From Sediminibacterium soli (lineage in GTDB: Bacteria; Bacteroidota; Bacteroidia; Chitinophagales; Chitinophagaceae), in the NCBI RefSeq assembly GCF_009939225.1, contig NZ_JAACJR010000009.1, positions 62,001 through 126,000 on the forward strand: a stretch of 64,000 nucleotides of DNA, given 5' to 3'. The notes under the pieces were generated by a model. It searched no databases. It was given only the letters and a program-made list of their open reading frames with translations, and was not told the origin of the DNA. The position numbers and the translations under genes were made by a program. Shown piece after piece: positions 35,840 to 45,200 of the stretch; position 1 is the stretch's first letter; every line of letters begins with the position of its first letter.

Positions 35840-35891
35840 TTTTTTATATTCAATATTATCATCTCAAAAAATTTCAGTGACCAAATTCCCG

Positions 35892-36674
35892 TTAAATACC
35901 TTGTCGTGGAGAACAAACTAAATTTACAGTGGTACCATTATTTTCTTCACTTTCAATGATAAGGATCGCTTGTATCATAGCCGCTCTATTACGCATGCTA
36001 CTGAGGCCTATACCAGGAACAAAGTGTTTATCCTCTATCGCGAAGCCTTTGCCGTTATCCTTTACAAGGATATGTATCTTATCTTCCTTAGCCAGCAGCT
36101 TCACAGTAATATGATCTGCCGCGGCATGTTTTACGACATTATTAAAGATTTCTTGCATCATTCGATACAAGAAAATCGTCTTACTCCTATCAATTACAAC
36201 GTGATCAATTTCAGAATAAAAATTTATAGTATATAAGCCTGTTTTCTCTAGATGCGTAAGCTGGTTTCGAATAGCTGTTTGCAGGCCCATATCCGCAAGT
36301 TTCTCGCCATAGTACCCATTGCTTAAATTACGTAGTTCTGTGATCGCGTTGTTCACCTGCTCCTTAATCTCCATTAATTGCGGAGAAACCGATTGGCTTG
36401 CAGTGAGGATATTAAGATGCAATTTAACCAGACTAAGTATCTGGCCCACATTGTCATGGATTTCCTGACTGATGTTTTGAAATGTATGTTCCTGCATTTC
36501 GAGTTGAGTATGAAGCAATTCCTGTTTAAACTCTGACTCACGATTCTGCTTTTCTATTAGAAATTTCCGCTTTCGTTTGATATTATTAGATACCACCAAA
36601 AAAGTGAAAAAAACGAAAATAAGCACGAATGAGGTGCAGGAAAGAATGAGCAATATCACTGACGTTTTATCCAT
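35892..36674 (-). CDS. Sensor histidine kinase, HisKA_3 type, one TM helix
   Basis: 260 residues. One N-terminal TM segment (VILLILSCTSFVLIFVFFTFLVV), a coiled-coil linker, the phospho-histidine in NISQEIHDNVGQILSLVKLHL near residue 73, N box in MMQEIFNNVVKHAA near residue 170, G box DNGKGFAIEDKHF and GIGLSSMRNRAAMI. No periplasmic domain, so it needs a partner or senses the membrane. It belongs with the downstream 7-TM protein and LuxR-type regulator. Base composition is clearly more A+T-rich than the flanks. The 240-bp gap to the ABC gene holds nothing recognisable except the ABC promoter. Confidence 0.9.
   Translation of the reverse strand: MDKTSVILLILSCTSFVLIFVFFTFLVVSNNIKRKRKFLIEKQNRESEFKQELLHTQLEMQEHTFQNISQEIHDNVGQILSLVKLHLNILTASQSVSPQLMEIKEQVNNAITELRNLSNGYYGEKLADMGLQTAIRNQLTHLEKTGLYTINFYSEIDHVVIDRSKTIFLYRMMQEIFNNVVKHAAADHITVKLLAKEDKIHILVKDNGKGFAIEDKHFVPGIGLSSMRNRAAMIQAILIIESEENNGTTVNLVCSPRQGI
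36040..36059. repeat. 20-bp direct repeat, right copy
   Basis: Second copy of GCGAAGCCTTTGCCGTTATC, inside the intact kinase. See the left copy at 35174-35193. Confidence 0.8.
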
Positions 36675-36890
36675 TTCTGTCCTATTTTACTTTTTTGTTA
36701 CGCCGAGCAAAATATTCATTTAGCTTATTCACACCAACCGTTTTTTCACCCTCCCCTTGTAGTATTTCTACGTACCCCTTGTTTTCCCGGCCAGCCGCTT
36801 AGACTATTTTCTGGTATTTATACAGGGCGACTGTAATATTTCCTCTTTTCCGGCTACTAACCCCCAAAACCAAACATTCCCGAAACAGCT

Positions 36891-36898
36891 TACATTTG
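36891..36898 (+). promoter_or_regulatory. Promoter -7 box of the ABC transporter operon
   Basis: TACATTTG is an exact TAnnTTTG match, 16 nt before the ATG at 36915. No -33 TTTG at the standard distance. Confidence 0.45.
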
Positions 36899-36914
36899 AC
36901 CATAACCTATCCCT

Positions 36915-37847
36915 ATGCCTACCATCCTTGAACTGCAGAACCTGAAGAAATACTATGCCACCCAGAAAGCGGTGGACGATATCAGCTTCTCCATAGAAAA
37001 AGGCAGCATATTCGGCCTCCTGGGACCGAACGGCGCCGGTAAGACCACCCTGCTGCGCATGATCACCGGTATTTTTTACCCCGACAGCGGGCATATCCGG
37101 CTTGATGGCAAAATATTTGATCCGCTGAATGATATCGCCAAGATCGGTTATATGCCGGAAGAACGCGGCCTCTACAAGAAAATGAAGATCGGCGAGCAGG
37201 CCCTGTACCTGGCACAGCTCAAAGGACTGACCAAGGAAAACGCCATGGAAAAAATCCGTTTCTGGTTCAAACGGCTCGAAATGGAAACCTGGTGGAACAA
37301 AAAAGTGGAAGACCTCAGCAAAGGCATGAGCCAGAAACTCCAGTTCGTAACAACAGTTTTGCACGAACCCAAACTTATCATACTCGACGAACCCTTCAGC
37401 GGGCTGGACCCGCTCAACGCCAATCTTATCAAGGACGAGATATACGGTCTGGCACAGCGCGGCTGTACGGTTATCTTCAGCACACACCGCATGGAACAGG
37501 TGGAGGAGATCTGCGATCATATCGTACTCGTGAACATGGGCAAAAAGATCCTCGACGGATCGGTTCACCAGGTTAAACAGCAGTTCAAGGAAAATAAATT
37601 CAGCATCAGCTTACACGAAGTTCCCGCCTCTGCCGAAGACGCTTCTTTTGAAGTGATCGACCAGAAAGCAAATGCGCTGGTGGTTAAGATCAAAGACGGA
37701 TACCGCAGCAACGATGTACTGCAGTATTTCATCAACCAGCAGCATACCATCGAGAGCTTTCACGAAATACTTCCGAGCCTGAACGATATTTTCATCGGAC
37801 TGGTGGAAGACACCCATGCCAAAACCCGCGCCTTCCAGGCTGTTTAA
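36915..37847 (+). CDS. ABC transporter ATP-binding protein (NatA-like)
   Basis: 310 residues. Walker A GPNGAGKTTLLRM near residue 38, Q-loop region IGYMPEERGLY near residue 80, signature LSKGMSQKLQFV near residue 135, Walker B LIILDEPFSGLDPLNA and switch His in FSTHRMEQ near residue 192. A C-terminal regulatory extension of about 80 residues is like that of NatA-type subunits of ABC-2 exporters. It lies 24 nt before its permease gene. Substrate unknown; NatAB-like systems expel sodium or drugs. Confidence 0.92.
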   Translation: MPTILELQNLKKYYATQKAVDDISFSIEKGSIFGLLGPNGAGKTTLLRMITGIFYPDSGHIRLDGKIFDPLNDIAKIGYMPEERGLYKKMKIGEQALYLAQLKGLTKENAMEKIRFWFKRLEMETWWNKKVEDLSKGMSQKLQFVTTVLHEPKLIILDEPFSGLDPLNANLIKDEIYGLAQRGCTVIFSTHRMEQVEEICDHIVLVNMGKKILDGSVHQVKQQFKENKFSISLHEVPASAEDASFEVIDQKANALVVKIKDGYRSNDVLQYFINQQHTIESFHEILPSLNDIFIGLVEDTHAKTRAFQAV

Positions 37848-37871
37848 CCTTCACCCACTCAACCACTGTTT

Positions 37872-39203
37872 ATGAATAAGATATCGCTGATCATACAACG
37901 AGAATATTTTTCGAGGGTCAAAAACAAGACCTTTATCCTGACCACTATTTTCACACCCCTGTTATTCGTGGGCATATTTGCCGTATCCATCCTGCTCACC
38001 AACCAGGGAAAAAGCAAACACAAAGTGGCGGTGGTAGACGCCAACGGCTTCTTTAAAGGAAACCTGAAAAATTCAACCGATGTACACTTTGAATTTCCCG
38101 AAGGCGTGGATACCAGCAATTTTGTTGCAAAAGGATTTACCGATATCCTGATCATTCCGAAATTCGAGGGCGACAAGAAAACCCAATATCTGATCCGTTC
38201 TCAAAAGAACCTGGGCTTTTCTGTGCAGGAGGTTATTGAACGAAAGATCAACGCGGCCATCGAAGACCAGAAACTGCAGGAAAACGGTATCACCCGCGCG
38301 CAACTGGACTCCATACACAGCCAGTCGCAGTTTGCTGAAATGAAAACCGAAGAACTGGGCTCCAGCGGCGTAAAAGAGAGCAATGCGGGTCTTGCCATAG
38401 CCATCGCATACGGCTGTGGTATCCTTATCTATATTACCATGCTGGTATACGGCATGATGGTACTGAGGGGCGTAATGGAAGAAAAGACAAACCGCATTGC
38501 CGAAGTGATCATCAGCAGCGTAAAACCTTTTCAGCTGATGCTGGGCAAGATCATCGGCATAGGCGCAGTGGGCATTACGCAGTTCTTTATCTGGATCGTA
38601 CTGATCATCGGTCTTACCACGGCTGCACAGTCTTTTATTTCTGCCGAAACCATGGAGCAGGTGCGTACACTGCAGCAGAATGGCGGCGCAATGCCTGCCG
38701 GCGGCGCTGTTCAGGCCAGCGAGGCGGCAATCAAAATGTATACCTTCCAGCATACCATCGGCACAGCCAACTGGCCGCTGATCATAGGATGCTTTATTTA
38801 CTTCTTCATCGGCGGTTACCTGTTCTATGCTTCGCTATTTGCAGCAGTGGGCAGTGTTACCGAAGACGTGCAGGGATCGCAAAGCCTTACCGTTCCGATC
38901 ACCATACCCATTATCTTCTCCTTTATCATTATGACCAGCGTGATACAGGCGCCCGACAGCCCGCTGGCAGTATGGTCGAGCATCATTCCGTTCAGCTCTC
39001 CCATTGTTATGATGGCGCGGATTGCCTTTGGCGTACCCGGAACGGTACCTTACTGGCAGCTGGCGGCAAGTGTACTCACGCTGGCAGGATCCTTTCTTTT
39101 TACCACCTGGCTGGCCGGAAAAATCTACCGCACAGGCATACTGCTCTACGGAAAAAAAGTTACCTGGAAAGAAATGCTGAAATGGGGTTTCAGAAAAAGC
39201 TGA
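37872..39203 (+). CDS. ABC-2 family permease (NatB-like)
   Basis: 443 residues. One N-terminal TM helix (residues 20-40, TIFTPLLFVGIFAVSILL), a large extracytoplasmic domain of about 130 residues, then five or six TM helices starting near residue 178 (AIAYGCGILIYITMLVYGMMVLRGVMEEKTNRIAEVIISSVKP, the conserved motif of this family). It forms the membrane part of the exporter with the upstream ATPase. A long hairpin between it and sprA terminates both. Confidence 0.9.
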   Translation: MNKISLIIQREYFSRVKNKTFILTTIFTPLLFVGIFAVSILLTNQGKSKHKVAVVDANGFFKGNLKNSTDVHFEFPEGVDTSNFVAKGFTDILIIPKFEGDKKTQYLIRSQKNLGFSVQEVIERKINAAIEDQKLQENGITRAQLDSIHSQSQFAEMKTEELGSSGVKESNAGLAIAIAYGCGILIYITMLVYGMMVLRGVMEEKTNRIAEVIISSVKPFQLMLGKIIGIGAVGITQFFIWIVLIIGLTTAAQSFISAETMEQVRTLQQNGGAMPAGGAVQASEAAIKMYTFQHTIGTANWPLIIGCFIYFFIGGYLFYASLFAAVGSVTEDVQGSQSLTVPITIPIIFSFIIMTSVIQAPDSPLAVWSSIIPFSSPIVMMARIAFGVPGTVPYWQLAASVLTLAGSFLFTTWLAGKIYRTGILLYGKKVTWKEMLKWGFRKS

Positions 39204-39211
39204 CCGAAATA

Positions 39212-39280
39212 CGGTTTACAAAATAACGGGAGATACAGGATGGAATGCACCATCGTATCTCCCGTTATTTTATAAACCGC
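39212..39280. terminator. Bidirectional terminator between the ABC operon and sprA
   Basis: AAAATAACGGGAGATAC (39220-39236) pairs perfectly over 17 bp with GTATCTCCCGTTATTTT (39255-39271). The inner GATGG/CCATC (39239-39243/39250-39254) and outer CGGTTTA/TAAACCG extend the structure to almost 70 nt. Both ends are T-rich on the relevant strand, so it can stop transcription of the permease (+) and of sprA (-). Confidence 0.85.
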
Positions 39281-39285
39281 TTTCA

Positions 39286-42200
39286 CTACTGCGCCAAAGA
39301 CACCCGTATGTTGATACCCGCCCTTGTGGTGGTGATCGGCGCCGAGGTTGAGATATAAGGTATCACCCTTCTCTGATCGAAGAACAGTTTTATATTGATG
39401 CGGCTGTTGAGCACATAGTCGATCGAAGGCAGGATCGATATTTCTTTCTGACCGCCGGTGCCATAGGCATTGCTCTGGTCCAGCCGGCTGTTGCTGTTCG
39501 ATACATCGCGCATAGACAGATCCAGCCGGAGGTTCAGATCGTTATCAAGTTTATTGGCTTTCATTCCGGGCAACCTGAACGGCAAAACAAATCCCTTCTT
39601 TCGCCAGTTCAGCCCGAATGTCCATTCGGTGCTGCGACTCTCGCTCAGCTGGTAATCCACCAGGCTCAGGGTAAGCAGCCGGCTCTTCCGATACTCGAAT
39701 TTTACATTGAACTGGCTGATCGTTGTGATATCGATACCGATCAGCGGTTCAAAACTTTCCTTCATGGCGATATTCGGCACAAGGAAATAGGGAATATAGT
39801 TACCGCTCACCGTATCGATAAATCCCGGGGCGCTCAGCCGCAGCGGGTCCTGGTAAAAAAGAGCGCTGTTAAAACTGTTCATGCTCAGGTTTCCGTTATA
39901 CCCGTGCGTCAGCGTGATGTTGCTGAATTTTGCCGCCACATCCGGTATCTGTGTCAGTCCGGTATACGTCAGCTTCCAGTTGGGTCTGGGCAAAGTGCCG
40001 CTGAAGGGGTTGGAACCTATTTTGGTGTTCGACTGGTTCAGCAGCGGTACATTGTTTGCATCCTTTCCCGTATAGGCCGCAAGGAAAGCGGGGATCAATA
40101 CATCCTGTGCATACCGCCCATACCCTCTTGCGAAGCCGTCTGCGGTGAATTTCTGTCCGGGCGCCAACGCCTGCCAGTAAGGGTTCTGTTCCGCCACCCT
40201 GCGCGAAATGATCTGCCGGTTATTCTCGAATGTTTTGAAAGTGGTGGATATCTCGTTGGGATTGTATTTTCCAAAAAGCGTGTTGAACGAAACATAGGAT
40301 ATGCTGAACCCGCCGGTTGCCAGCGGATTCAGGTGACTGAATCCAGTTCTGCCCGTTGTATCCTTATAGAGTTCGGAATAATCCTTGGTGAAGGTTTTCT
40401 CGAGGTTGAGATCGATACGGAATTCCCGGAACGGTTCCAGCTGTGCGGTTACATTCAGCCGCTGTTCATAGCTCTGGCGGAAAAGGAAATTGAAACTGCT
40501 GTCGCGGCTCAGCACACCCTGCGCGGCTTTCTTTTCGAGCCATGCGGCATCGGGCTGTTTTCCGAATACATAATCCAGTCCGGGCTGCATGCTGTTCCAG
40601 TCCTGGCCTATATACCGTGTGCTATCCATAAAACCCGGAACCCGGCTCCGGTAATTTTCGGCATAATCGATCGTAATCGCTTTGATCATGGTGAGCAGTC
40701 TTCCCCCGGCTCTTGCCAGACCGCTCATAGCGGACGGCTGGCCCGCATTCTGCAAACGCATGGCGATATACGCATCTCTTTTCTGCTGCCGCCATTTTGT
40801 TAACGCTTCCCTGCGTTGTCTGCCCCTTAGTCCTTTGATCACTTCCGATCTTTCTGGAATAGGATTACCCAATGCATTCAAATTTGTTTTTGCCTGACCG
40901 GGGGTTGTATTCTGGGGCAAACGCACCAGCACATTATCAAGCGAACGCAGCCATTTCGATTTTCCGTACAGGCTCATAAAATTGAGCTGTGCGTTGAAAT
41001 GGTTCTCCTGTACGTTTTCAATCGTATTGCCCAGGTTCAGTGCCAGCCTGCTGGCGCCGATCCAGTTATAACCCGCGCCGTAACTATAACTGGCCTGTAT
41101 CCAGTCTGTGACCGGCAGTTTGGCCAGCGGCAAGGCATAGATCAGGGTTGCTTTCTGCTGGTATAATGTGTTACGTCCGCCGGAAAAGAGATTTCTGCGC
41201 ACCGTATCCTTTTTCGCCTTTGAATCTATCCTTCCGTACGGCTCGTCAACGCGGGCATTGTTCACGGCATTGAAGTCGAGGTTGAGCGAGCGGGTAAGAC
41301 CCCAGCGAAGATTGTAATAACGATCGAAGGTGAAATATTTATCGTACGTGGTATCCACCCGTTCTACCTTGCTGTCATAGGTATTTACGATACGCGGTAT
41401 AAACTCGCCGAACTGCCGGTTGATATCCGCCCTGAAACTGATAAAAGACGGCTTGGGATTGATATTGAAATCCCTGATCAGCGATAACCAGGGTGTACTG
41501 CTGCGGATCAGTTTTTTGAAGGGTTCAATAAAAGTCGACTGGCCGTTGTAGGTATATCCCACACTGCCTCTCTGTCTTGTCACTTTGTTCTGCTGGATCA
41601 CCGGGCTCGACTGTTCCAGTTCCGAATAGGCATAACTGAAATCGAGGTTGCCGGGGTTCAGCAGACCGGGCTTGCCTGTGTTTACAAAACGCACATTGGT
41701 GAAGTTGATCGTTTTGATCGTTGTCTGGTCAACCGCCGCCTTGCGTATCGAATCCTGTTTCTCTTTCGGACTGCTGTTGAGTTTGTCTTTGTACCTGACG
41801 TCTTTGTCGTACGGGTCGTACTCCGGCGTCAATATCGTTTTATTGATACTGGCAAACATCGGGATCGACAGTTTGGCTTCTTTGGGCAGCAATTTACCGG
41901 CATCTATGGTTGCCGCCGCATCAAACTGCATCAGGTTTTCCCGCGCGCGTTCGTTTACGCGCTGTTCTATGGTACCAAATCCCTGTGTGTGCATATTGGC
42001 CGATACAGAAATGGAACCCAGGTCGGCAAGCGTAAGGTCAACCCTTCCCGAAGCAGCCCATCCGCCGCGTTCATCGAGTTCGGACAAACGGAGCTCATTT
42101 ACCCAAACCTCCGCTGTTACCGGCGGCTTATCTATCTTATAGGTGTTTTCGACAGCCACCAATATACCCCGCACTTCTCCCAGGTTGGGATTACCCATTA

Positions 42201-45200
42201 CGGAGAAAGTCTTGTTGCCAATGGCCTCGCGGTAAATGCTGGTGACGGAATAACTGAGTTTGTTCCTTCTTATTTTCAGATCGATCAGATCGCGCAGGTT
42301 GAAATCGAGGTTATTGGCGGTTGGCCACACTTTTTCTTCCTGTCCTCTTGTATACACACCCGCCGCGGTTACCGTAAGCGGTATCTTGATTTCATAATAG
42401 TTGTTCAGGAAGTCCTGCCCTATCCTTACCAATGCGTACAGCTCGTTGTTCTGCACCGGGCGCTGTCCGGGGATCGATTCGGCATGCAGGTACATCGACA
42501 GTTTACCGTATTGTCTGATATCGAGGTTCAGTGTTTTGAATACGCCGCGCGCATCGCCGTTGAGCAGGCTGGTTACTTTAAGGCTCATCGCCTGCTCGTT
42601 CTGCTGCAGGTTCACGCCGTTATTGCTCAGCAGCTGCACGCGCTCCACGCCGGGAGGCATCAGGTAATTCACCGGTTGGCGGCTGCTGTTCTCCTCCAGG
42701 TTTACAGCCAGGGTATTGAAGGTGGTGCCGGAAGCATTGTTGATCGGTGTGTACGAACCGGTGGTATCGATATTGTAGGTGAACTGGCGCCACTGGTTAC
42801 GCACAAGATCGAGCTTTGCCAGACGCAGCACGATGGAATCTTCGAAATCGGTCATGTACATACGCACAAAACGTATGGACTTAAAATCCGGAATACTGCC
42901 CACTTTTCTCGAATAACCGCGTATGGGTATGCGGAACAGGTACCAGTTTTCCGAGCGTCTGATGCCATCGGCAGAATTTACCGTTACCACCCGTTTGTCG
43001 GTGATATAAGGTGTATTGCCCACATCCATACCCGGACGCAGCTGCACCTGGTACTCATAATAAGCTTCTGTTTCGTTAAGCGTATTATCGCGGTTCAGGT
43101 CTTCGTTATCGGGATACAGGGTTGCCGCCGCAGTAAACTGGCTGCTGCCGCTTGCGATGGGCGAATTGCCCTGCGGGTTATTGATGTTCTTGTAACGGCC
43201 GAGTATACCCGTTCCCGCTGCATCGAAAGATCCATCGCGGTACCAGCGATAGTTATCGCTGGATGGATCCTGCACCGCCTGCTGGTAGGCCTGTGAAGCC
43301 TGACCGAAATTATTCTGCAATCTCTGCAGCACGGCAGATCTTTTACGACGTTCGGCAGCATCATCCAGTCCGTCCAGTCCCACATCCTGGTAGGGTCTGT
43401 CTGCCGGATCGTTACTGAATGCCTGTGTGATCTGAATAGGGTTCACCGGTGTTTTGCCCCAGGTATTGCTGCTGTCAACCGCCGCAGGAATATTCGGCGT
43501 GTTCATACCGTTCTCATAAAAACGTTTGCCGTCTTTGAGAATGTCTTCGCTGATATTACCCAGGTTGAAATACAGGGTACCGCCCCTGCTGGAGGGATTG
43601 CCGATAAACGGATCCTGCGCCCAGAATTCGATGTACTCGATGTTGTTTGTTTCCAGATCGGTCTGGTCTATCGAGCGCATCATACCACCCCAGCGTGCGG
43701 AAGGTCTTGACAAACGGCCGCTGCCGTTGATCTCTGTATTGCGGGTTTCAAAATTGTAAGGCCCTTTTTCCGTGGGATAAAAAGCAATATCGAATGTTGC
43801 GGCCTGTACGTCTGTGATATTGGTGGTGCGCTGCGGAAAAAGTTCCTGTGTGAACACCTGCCGCACACGCGGATCGCTCAATTCGGCCAGATTTCTGCGC
43901 AGCGGGTTGTTCTGGCTGTTTTTGTCCTGCAGGTTCGGTTCAATATTGTACCAGGCGATCTTTGCGCGGTTCTTATTGTAATCGATCGAATCTGTGAGTG
44001 TTGCCTCCGGAAATTTTGCAACCCCCTGCGGCGTTGACGCCAGCGCCCAGGCAACAAACGGAAACCGCAGATCGATATTGCTGCGCGCTCCCTCAAAATC
44101 ATCGATAAAAATGAGTCCGTTACCACCCGAGCCGATCTGCTTGGGATGGCCCGGCTGCAATACCGCACCTTCGCCATAAGCGCTGATAAACGATTTTGCC
44201 TTTGTGGAATAGAAAGGAAGCTTATCCAGCATACGCGTAAGACCCGGCAGTTCGGAATTGTAACTGAAATCAAGCCCGTACATCGTATTCTTGATCGGGT
44301 CTTCACCATAACTCATCTTGGTGAAGAAAGGACGCTCACTGAGTTTGGCATAGGTGGCACCCCAGGTCATTTTTTTGCTTGCGAGATAATCCAGCCGCAG
44401 TCCTGTAAATCCTCTCTGCTGTATGCCAAATCCTGCATTGTTCTCGAACGAAACGTTTACCGGTATATTGGAACTGAGGATACCCTGGTTGATGATCTTT
44501 ACACTTCCCAGGTTGTAATCCACAATGTAATCGCCTCCTTCTTTCAGCATTTGTCCGCCTGCCGTAACGATCACCGAACCCTGGGGTATATTGAAGGTAT
44601 TGAGCATGATCTCCGATCCGCCGGCGCTTCCTTTTACCTGGCCCTGCATCACAAATCGGTTCACGTTGGCATAGGTCTGCGCAATCGCCTTGATCGAATC
44701 ATACAACTGGTAATAAACATATTTGCGTTTGGTTGCCGCGGGCATGCCTGAAAACGCAAGCGTATCCAGATCGCGGCCAAAAGGCTCCAGCACGGGAAAT
44801 ATCACCCTGCCCATCTGGGGTAATATGGTAAATCCTTCTACATAATCAAACACACCGTCGGGCTGCGGATCGTTGCGGTTATTGAGCCTGTCGAGGTTGA
44901 GTATGCGCAGCAACGGACGGCCGTCAACAGACTGTGAACTCTCCGGCAGGTATCTTTTCAGTCCGCCGCTGGGTTCTTCGTACAGCACATTCAGTTTAAA
45001 ATCCTCGCGCTGTATACCGCCGAACAGGTCCAGTGAATACACGTTCTTCATCATCCATCCCCATATCGGCAGGTCTACGCGTTGAGAGGTGGCTTTCAGC
45101 AATTTCAGGAACAGCACTTTCTGCACGCCCTGTGTTGAATCGAGGGCCACATCCTGCGAAAACTCACCTACCTGAAACACCCTGCCGTTATAGGTATACT

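Noticed and set aside
35174..36059. Insertion sequence as cause of the kinase remnant
   Set aside because: No transposase, terminal inverted repeats or target-site duplication; the shared 20 bp lies at homologous codons, which fits homologous recombination better.
36804..37568. 254-codon open frame opposite the ABC ATPase gene
   Set aside because: Antisense shadow; the + strand has all ABC motifs and a promoter.
41989..43296. 435-codon open frame on the + strand inside sprA
   Set aside because: Antisense shadow of a long conserved gene; no recognisable motifs.
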